Assembly: GCF_037042905.1 (NCBI RefSeq)
Contig: NC_087251.1
Coordinates: 37,194,501 to 37,258,500 of the forward strand
From: Lytechinus pictus
Lineage: Eukaryota > Echinodermata > Echinoidea > Temnopleuroida > Toxopneustidae
DNA length: 64,000 nucleotides
Direction of reading: 5' to 3'
Shown here piece by piece: positions 55,594-64,000 of the stretch (the first letter of the stretch is position 1; every line of letters starts with the position of its first letter). Below the pieces are notes generated by a model. That model was not told the DNA's origin and did not search any database. It saw nothing but the letters and a program-made list of their open reading frames with translations. The translations under genes and the position numbers were made by a program.

Positions 55594-57150
55594 TGTAACG
55601 ATCCTGCAACTAGGATCGTGACGTAAACAATCAGCCCTGCGCATGACCATTGTTTACTCATTATTCATAGCTGTTGCGAGAATTTATTCAACCGTGAGTA
55701 TTATGTCTTTCGGTTATTATTAGAAATTACTTAAGATTTCATATTCCAAAATGATTAATGTATAGGTTTTAATATGAGACCTCTATTTTTAATGAAGATA
55801 TGTTAGGAGATAAGTTGTTTTGCAGAATTGGTGTAGATATAGATTGAATACCGGTAATTCATCACTGGCTGTGTTTATGTACGTACATGGTAATTTGCAT
55901 AAGAGCGCAGCCGCGGCGTATTTGCATAAGTGCGGATGAGCGTTTGGAGTGCACACGTCCGATCGCAGCGCTGGCAGGTTTTGATAGATTTTTGACGAAT
56001 TCATATCTTTTTAAGTACTGATATGAATGGTTCTGTATATATTTCATTGCAAAAAGATATATTCTTTTGGAAACGTATCGACTTATTGAATGTTTTGTAG
56101 TAATGAACGAGAAATTGAGAATAAACCGGCTTCAATAAAACACAGTTCGAGTTCTCTGTACATTATACGCTGCGCGTAGACGTGTGTGTGCTATCCAAAC
56201 TCGCTCGGCGCACCGTTTTCACCTACGTCCGCAACTTGTCCATATAAATAAGAGACGTTTAATCGCGGGGCTGGCACAAACAACGGAAATCTGACTGCAG
56301 AAGACTTGCCACGGGGAAGACGTTGGAAAACTTGGAAAGGTAAACAGACGCAGGAAACAAGCCTATAGCCAAGGCCTATAGACGCTGGAAACCTCGATAT
56401 GAATTTAATTAAGTCCCTATATTAACCCATATGTATGAATATGAGAATTCCCCAATAGAGGTCCAAATTAATTAGAGTATAGATCTTGCTATGATATAAA
56501 TTTTCTTAATAATTATTTTGGGCGAGCGACCTGAAGTAAATAGTCCAGGAATCAATCTCTTCGTATATATCAACGCCGGAATTAACAGACGTGGAAACGA
56601 ATGTCGAGACTGGGAAGCTGGAAATAGAATTTTTCTCTTAACAAGCTAGACGCCGGTTAGATTTGGAAAATTCTTATACTTGGAGGCCCAAAATAAAAGT
56701 TTAATAATTATCCATTATATTTCTCTGATAACAAATACATCTTAGAGCTTATTTGTAAATATTAGACATTGTTTACCTGTAACAGTGGCGAGTCAAGTAA
56801 AGTACATGTATATATATTTATGCAATTTGAATAATAAAGTGCACCATTATTTTTCTTTTTGCCATTGAAACTAAAATCTGAGTCACAAACCCCTGTGTCT
56901 TTCTTTGCTGTGTACCCCCGTAGTCATATATTTTGACGAAACGACCCTTGATTGCAAATAATCTATAGCGAGCCGCTCTAGCATTTTCTTCCACTCTTAT
57001 AATAATTCTCTTGGAAACTGCATGCTCGGAAGATATTGAGATAGACAAGAATGGAAATAGAGGAAAGCTCAGGTGATCCACCAAAGACTGAACACCATCC
57101 TGACGTAGAGGTCGGAATGGAAGAAATAAGCGAGAGCGGCGGCCGCTACA
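55594..57150 (+). repeat. 3' LTR (1557 bp)
   Basis: Matches the 5' LTR apart from a 2-nt insertion at about 56891. The ATG equivalent to the gag start is at 57051, and its frame runs into the host flank for 68 codons, to 57257. Confidence 0.95.
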
Positions 57151-57154
57151 ATAC

Positions 57155-60100
57155 TATACACAAGATACATGCGTTTGAGTTGGGCCCATTTCCGTTACAA
57201 CTCAAATTTTCCTCCAAAATCGCACCGTACGTTTCATACAATTGCATTTTTTTTTAATGTTTGACATCCTATACCCATAAAAGTATTCTGAAAGGAAATT
57301 GTCTGAGGAATTCAAAAATGCAATCAGAAAAGGCATAGGGTAATGTCATAAAAAGTTAAAGGTCAAATCATGTGGAAAACTGTGAAAAATATATACTTCC
57401 CAATAAATCTGAAAATCAGATAAATCTTACACCCTATAGGAAAATAACATGCATATTTCAACTCTTTAGAAAGAGACCTTTCCAATGATATATAACTTGG
57501 CAAAAAGAAGCTGCTGAAAACTGCTTATCTAATAAAAGAGAGCCAATGGAGTAAATTATAAAGTCAAAAAGGGGCCTAAGCTTTCGATCCTAGCAGAATC
57601 TTCGTCGGAGGCAAAATGACTTGTTAGGGATATATAACTTGTTAGGGATAACTCTTACCAAAATAATTTTGTGCGATCATCTTTTAAGACAAAATTTCTC
57701 ATCATAATTTTTGGGGTAAATATGTAACAATGCTTGATTTACCCCCAAAATATTATGTAGTCTTGCCTTTAGTTGCATAAATACAATTGCAAACACCAAC
57801 CAGTATATTATGATATATTTACTGTGGTTATAATGAATAAGAAATTATTTCATTTGACTCAAATCGTGGGATTTGTCATCTCTTGGCTCAAAGACCAGTG
57901 GACCAAAGGTTGACAACTGAGAGTCAGGTTCAACATAAATATAGGCAAAATATGAATGCACAGTGAAAACTTTTCATAACTGCTTTAGCTTATTTATACT
58001 TAGTGTGAACAAAAACAACATTTTATAAATAAATCCATACACCTGGCAAAAATACTTTGATTATGTTATTTTATAGTGTTATATCTTAAATATATCCTCT
58101 TGCTCGACATTCTGCAGGAAATGGTCTCTTGGTACTGGAATGCACAAAACACATTCTATGGGTACAATTGCCTCTGTTTAGTGTAATCTTTGTACCAGTT
58201 TCGTTCTCAAGTACATTGTATTTTTTTTGATAATTTGGAAAAATATTCTCTGAACACTTTTGTGCCAGCCAAATATGTGTCATCTACTGATTTATAGACG
58301 CAGTGTGATGTAACATTAAGAAAAAAGAGTAAATAGCATCAGATGAGGGCTTTATTGCTACAATCAAGTTTTCAGCAATCAAAATTGCATAAAAGGTGTA
58401 CTGGCTATCTGCTATGTTACCAGAATAATCTGAAGATTCGGACACATTAAAGTCATCACTTTCAGTCTACACTGTCAAAATTGAAACCATGAGGTCATAA
58501 TTAACAATAAATTGATTTATCTCTGAAGTCTTTAATTAGTTTGTGCTTTTCCTTTTGAAATTTTTGCAGCTTCTAAATTTTATGAAGGTGTAACCTACAA
58601 CTATATTTTATCTCTCCTCATTTTCTATACATCAGACAGCCACTATTTCAATCGTGTTAATTTCATGATTTACATCAATTAATTATACTAATTAGCTTAA
58701 TTAGGTATCCTTTAAACTTAAAAGTTCAAATTTGACCCACTTATGATTAAAGAATAAGCCAGTGAGCCCCAAAACTATTACATATTTAGGTACTTAGTTT
58801 CTTAATGAAATTTTTATGCTCCCCTCGTCATGCTCCCCTTGTCTACCACCATGCAAAAATGGCCAATTGATGTTACATAATTGCTAATTACTGGTAGATG
58901 AAGTAATTTCAGGCATTTCTTTTTCTTTTAAGTAATTGGTATAAAGATTCCCTTTAATGTGATACCAAATATACCCATGTAGCATATGTATTTCAAGTTT
59001 TATACCATTAATCATTTCTTTGCTTGTCGCGCAAATGTAATGATGCCACCTATTTGCGGGCCAAACACAAAACGCATGGCCAGATAAAAACACAAGTACA
59101 AGAAAGTACAAAGAAGCAGTCCAGTGAAATCACAAAATTATAGCAATATCATACAAAAATTACTGCCCACTCACCCCCCTCCCCCTAAGACAGAAGTGAG
59201 AATTCTAAGATGTTAATTGCTCCAACATAAAGCAAGGTACACTGTACGCAAGAGTCTTTCCATGAAGTCACAAAATTTCCATGCAAATCACAAATTTGCA
59301 CACACATTGACTATAAAATGTCTGTAATTGTGATACAGAGGAGTGAAATACTGTCTGAAAACATGATTTTTGACACAATCTCTGTTTTCTTGATATTCAA
59401 AATGGCTGCCATATACAACGCACAGTTCATGCCACCTCTAGCATGAACTGCTATGGGTAGGAGGAGCAAAGTAGCATGCATTTTTAGATTTAAAAAAATA
59501 GATCAACTCCCACACATATTACGCACTCTTTTAATAGAGTCTTTCACCAATTACCATAAAGTTTTAGCCCAAGGCAATTACAAATCTGCGGAAATCTACT
59601 TTTATTTTTTAAATCCTATCTTAGACTTGAGGATGAGAGCTGCATTTAGAAGATTACACTCTCAAGTCTACAGATGAATATGAATTACATGCATTAAAAT
59701 TGGAATATAAGAAAACATACAAGGATATGCATGCAGTAGGAATTTACAAAAAAAATAGTGGATCCCAATATGAACTCTGATATTTTTGGGAAAGTTATGT
59801 GTTCCTTAAATGTTTAGTGAACTTCTTTTGTTTCCCTACTTTAATGGTAAAGACTAAAGGCAATCCCTATTTTTATTTCATACTTTCGTCAGACAATTTT
59901 AAGAAATTTGACTTTTGAAAATTAAGATGATGCTATTTTTCAAATCCAAATTGACTGTCTGGAAATAAATATCAAATCAATGATACAGTATATATAATTG
60001 AGATTTTGATTTGATTTGACTTATTGTTTCACATGGAAATGGTTTGTTGAATCAGATACTATGTCTAAATAACTGTGGATGTGTGTGAAAACATCAATTA

Positions 60101-61784
60101 GTGTTGCATTAGCACCGAAAATGTGAGTTGGCTTAGTGATGCAAGGAGTAAAAGAAATTTGAGATCATTTTATCTTTAAAAAATCCTGGCACGCTGGCTT
60201 TTTGTGGTTGTGAAGCAAGTCAATGTTAATATCAACAATCATAAAGCAATGTTTGTTCTGCAAATATGGTGAATCACAAAAGGAATCTATATTGCAAAAG
60301 TATTCAATAGTTACCACTAACAATTAAAGCATGTCTAAGTTTTTTTTAAGCGTCAGTAATAGAAAAATATACTTATCATTGAATATTACAATATTACAAA
60401 AATGCACTGAATGTATTCTTTACCTATTAGAATTCAAACATGGCATTTTTACGGCCATTAAATTCAAATCTAGCGCCCTCTCTCACGTTTTATTCTTTTT
60501 CAAAATACATGTAATAGCTGTTACAGCACATGCTGTACATGTTTAAATGATAATGGAATATAGTTACTGACGAATATTATGTCTGGAAATTTTCGGCCCA
60601 TCCAATGCTTGAGAAGTTTTTATATCAACAAGACAAATATATATATATATATATATATGCAGATATTCAAATTTGATCAGGAACCCGATCAAATTAAATT
60701 CTAATGCAAAATCTGTAAAACACATTTTTAGTTTTTGGGTAAAGTGAACCCTACCTTTCGAGAATTTAGGGGGCCCTTTTCTTGAATGGTCAAGTTACAT
60801 GATTGCCCAAATCGAACGTGATAACCTGATGTGATGGCACAAACTGAAAAAAAAAATTCATCTACCTAAATTCACTTAGTTTTTATACCAAAATAAATTA
60901 ATCAAATGTTCAAGTCCTACATGTAGAAATTTGAACTTCATCAACAGTCATATGAAGAATGGCGGATATGAAGAAAAAAATGAAATAGAAATGAACAACA
61001 ATTGCCTTTTTTTATTCGATTCCATACACTTTATCAATTATCTTAAGTGAATTCATATTCTGATTAATTATTTTTATTTAATCTGTTTTGGTTTAGATTT
61101 TTGTATTTTCTGCATTTTTTGTTATAACCAAAGGTACATGATTGCTATATTTTGGGTTGTACGTTTACAAATCCTTTAATTCTGTCAGCAATCCTGCTTT
61201 TAATGCAATATAAAATCTAATTTTTTATTTCTATCGTATACCAGATAAATATCTAAGCTTAATAGGCAGGTAAAATTCCAAATATCCTTCATCTTCTCTA
61301 AAATGACGTACAGAAATGGTCAATTATAAACTATAAATACTTCCCTGCTTACAACTACTTAAAGAATAATGAAACCTTTGGAACAAGATAGCCTGCGTGA
61401 AAACAGAAAAAATCAAAGAAACAGATCAACAAAAGTTTGAGAAAAATTAAAATAAATAATAAGAAAGTTATGAGCATTTGAAGTTTAGATCATTATTGTA
61501 ATGTAGATCCTCCTATTGGCAATGCGACAAAGATGCGTGATTTCATCATTACTTTTCTATATATATTTCACTTAAACTGCCTCTTTTATCACATCTATCA
61601 GTAGATCATGCATTCTTTCTATAGGAGGGCATGTAATACAGATTTTTAAAGAATACATTATGGATATAGAGTTTGTATCACCATTAGAGCAAAAAGAGAA
61701 ATTTTGGGGGTATTTTATTGTCCATCAAAGGGAAAGTTGTTCACACGTAATATCACACATCTTTTCACATTGCCAATAAGAATG
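57155..61784. other. Probable upstream RBKS intron; no gene supported
   Basis: AT-rich with short frames only. The 74-codon plus frame at 59453-59677 and the 65-codon minus frame at 58283-58086 have no recognised motif. A small hairpin CAGTTCATGC / GCATGAACTG lies at 59421-59450. A (TA)n tract lies at about 60638-60658. TAAGCTTTCGATCCTAGCAG with TCTTCGTCGGAGGCAAAATG near 57580-57620 looks like a repeat fragment. Confidence 0.45.
60735..60845. repeat. Fragment of MITE family F
   Basis: Shares TTGGGTAAA-TG-ACCC, GAATTTAGGGGG-CC and TGAATGGTC, ending TGTGATGGCAC, with 18899-19005. Here the GATGGCAC word is uninterrupted, which supports the nested-insertion reading at 19006. Confidence 0.75.
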
Positions 61785-62673
61785 GCTAAAGTTCATTGAC
61801 CTTAAATGACCTTTGACCTTGGTTATGTGACCTGAAACTCGCACAGGATTTTCAGTGATACTTGATTACTCTAAACCTTCTCCACGTTAATTACTCTTAT
61901 GTCCAAGTTTTATGAATCAGATCCATAAACTTTCAAAGTTATCATGGTAATTCTACAAATACCCCGAACTTGGGCTTTGACCTTGGTCATGTGACTTGAA
62001 ACTCACGCAGGATATTTTGTAATATTTGATAACCCTTATGGCTAAGTTTCATGAACTAGGTCCATATGCTTTCTAAGTTATGATGACATTTCTAAAAGTT
62101 AAGCTTAGGTTAAGATTTCGATGTTGACTCCCCCAGCATGGTCTAAGTTCATTGACCCTAAATGACCTTTGACCTTGGTCATGTGACCTGAAACTCAGGC
62201 AGGGTGTTAAGTAATACTTGATTAACCTTATATTCTAATTTCATGAACTAGGTCCTTACAATTTCAAAGTTATGATGACAATTCCTCAAATAACCCCAAC
62301 ATGGCCAAAGTTCGTTGACCCTAAGTGACCACCCTTATGTCTAAGTTTTATGAACTAGGTCCATATATTTTCAAAGTTATGACAATATTTCAAAAACTTA
62401 ACCTTGGTTAAGATTTTGATGTTGACTCCCCCAGCATGGTCTAAGTTCATTGACCCTAAATGACCTTTGACCTTGGTCATGTGACCTGAAACTCAGGCAG
62501 GTTGTTAGGTAATACTTGATTAACCTTATATTCAAGTTTCATGAACTAGGTCCTTATACTTTTTAAGTTATGCTGTCATTTCAAAAACTTAACCTTCGGT
62601 TAAGATTTGATGTTGACGCCGCCGCCGTCGGAAAAGCGGCGCCTATAGTCTCACTCTGCCATGCAAATGAGGC
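61785..62673. repeat. TGACCTTTGACCT repeat, copy 3
   Basis: Several tandem units as in 38501-39529, ending in the same GACGCCGCCGCCGTCGGAAA / GGCGCCTATAGTCTCACTC block and a decayed terminus ATGCAAATGAGGC (62661-62673). The left end lacks the CAAGTGG start, so it is truncated. Exact TGACCTTTGACCT sites are at 61807, 62163 and 62461. Confidence 0.8.
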
Positions 62674-64000
62674 AAAAATGAAGGTCATTTTCATTCCAAG
62701 AAAATTGACAAGCAAAAAAAAAAGGGGGGTGGTTCACTACAAAATGAAGGTAATTTTCTTCAGAGAAAATTGACATGCATAAAAAAGGCTGTCACTACAA
62801 AATGTAGGTCAATTTGGTAAAATTTATCCATTTTCTCCACATCCCAGGGCCATGCATGACTGGTGGAGACAAGGCCATGTTTCAGGGGCAGATCCAGCTT
62901 TCGTTAATAGGGGAGAGGGGTGCCATAAAAATATTTTCATCCACATTTTCCCAGTTAAGCTGCTGAAATCTAATTTTGTTGTTGGATCTTGAGGGGGTAG
63001 TCCTAACTAAAGATTGAAGTTTTAAGTACATTTTAGCTTTATTCTCACAAACACAGCACTAATAGGTTATGTGTGCTTTGCACAAGTTCAAATTAAAACA
63101 AATACTTCATGCATTTATACTTGAAAATTGAAAATTCAGAGCAGTTTTTGCTTAAATGTCCGAGTTTCATGATGATATTCCAAACTTAACCTTGGTTAAG
63201 ATATCAATATTGACAATGCCATTACCACCGCTGTCAGAAAGCATTTTTTTTTTCTCTATCTGCGATGCGGATATCAGTCTTTTCTTTTTTTAAATGAAAA
63301 ATAACAATCCCTGTGTTTCTGTGTACCGGTATTGTTTTTTTAAAGTAAACTTTGCTAATAACACAATCAATTTTCTTTTTCAATTATGATTTGGGTCATT
63401 ATTTTTACTACTTTAATCCATCATAAACGACTGATATAAAGCTCCATTTTTTTTTTCAATCTGAGCAATCAGCTCCAAGTATCAGCTGATTTTACCAAGC
63501 ATCTGCACTCTAACAGCAAAACATTATATTATTTTACAAAGCTATTAGCTGAAAATAATCTACGAACCAACTTTTTAAAAGCCTTTGCCTCTTCAGAATA
63601 CTTTACTCTGCAGTGCTGTGAAGTATGACGAATATGACCGCATTTTTGTGTTTTTAAAAGCACATTTGCTCCAACAAAAGTGTGTATTGTTTAAAAACAA
63701 GCACATGAACCCACAATTTTAGTGTTCACACCTTTTTAGTATACCTTTCTCTATGACCATGCAAAATTTGGTGAAAATGACATGGGTTTTGAATTAAGTG
63801 CAGCATTTTTTTGTACTTAGATTTGTTGTAAAAATTTCAATTTTTTTAAGATATGTTTTTCTTTCACACCTTATTTTCAAAATTGAAGGTGCCCCCACTA
63901 CGCATTTGCATTTTTTTATATCCTCTTCATGCATTCCCACAAACAGTCCTTGAATTGTGCTTTTTTCAGGTCAGTAAACATTTTCAGCTTGCATTTTGCA
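62674..64000. other. No gene seen; repeat debris
   Basis: A short direct repeat ACTACAAAATGAAGGT-type with GAGAAAATTGACA appears near 62680-62800. The rest is AT-rich. There are no ribokinase 5' exons here. Confidence 0.45.

Larger units (their letters stand above)
47315..57150 (+). mobile_element. Complete Ty3/Gypsy-type LTR retrotransposon, 9.84 kb
   Basis: Near-identical LTRs flank gag, pol (protease, RT, RNase H, integrase in that order) and a third ORF. Integrase after RNase H places it in Ty3/Gypsy (Metaviridae), not Copia. A 4-bp target duplication ATAC is present at 47311-47314 and 57151-57154. A tRNA-Leu-like primer site and a polypurine tract complete the structure. The integrase ends in a GPF-type module without a chromodomain. 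It is oriented opposite to RBKS. The clade within Gypsy is not assigned; sea-urchin retrovirus-like families are plausible relatives. Confidence 0.96.

Noticed and set aside
59453-59677. 74-codon plus-strand frame
   Set aside because: No known motif, no splice partner, and no codon pattern distinct from the AT-rich surroundings.

Overview
This window looks like a gene-poor, repeat-dense, AT-rich stretch of a metazoan nuclear genome. It is most likely a marine deuterostome invertebrate, and an echinoderm such as a sea urchin is my best guess. The reasons are an animal-type ribokinase gene split by multi-kilobase introns, tRNA-headed SINE-like repeats, a Ty3/Gypsy element primed by a tRNA-Leu-like primer site, and very many small inverted-repeat transposons. 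No bacterial-type operon or CRISPR array was seen. The species assignment is inference.

Two host gene models can be supported. (1) On the minus strand, the 3' five coding exons of ribokinase (RBKS) lie at 46885-46823, 43456-43292, 37431-37340, 30923-30735 and 30177-30004. All splice phases agree, and a poly(A) signal follows at about 29954-29959. The 5' exons, including the expected GGKGANQ-type substrate motif, are not in the window and probably lie beyond position 64000. (2) On the plus strand, an unrecognised gene at about 6.9-17.9 kb probably encodes a secreted protein. It has three well-supported phase-matched exons (13995-14259, 15621-16091, 17606-17847) and two less certain 5' exons (6938-6995, 8808-8904). 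The 5' exons would encode a signal peptide and a CGxxLxxxLxxIC motif resembling an insulin/relaxin B chain.

The most complete mobile element is a 9.8-kb Ty3/Gypsy (Metaviridae-type) LTR retrotransposon at 47315-57150. It has nearly identical 1.55-kb LTRs, a 4-bp target duplication, a tRNA-Leu primer site, gag, pol (PR-RT-RH-INT) and a third reading frame in the env position. That third frame encodes a C2H2-type finger plus an acidic octapeptide repeat and is not env-like. The element sits antisense to RBKS, in what is probably an upstream RBKS intron.

Region by region: 0-5 kb holds a decayed mariner-type element, MITEs and a tandem repeat. 5-18 kb holds the putative secreted-protein gene with MITEs, a minisatellite and SINE debris in its introns. 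18-26 kb holds nested MITEs and a 3.1-kb foldback element built from inverted 180-bp repeats. 27-29 kb holds a satellite with apparent higher-order structure. 30-47 kb holds the RBKS 3' half with introns full of foldback elements, a perfect 124-bp-arm palindrome, TGACCTTTGACCT-bearing repeats and a GATA satellite. 47-57 kb is the LTR element. 57-64 kb is probable upstream RBKS intron with more repeats. Most other open frames in the window are chance frames inside repeats.
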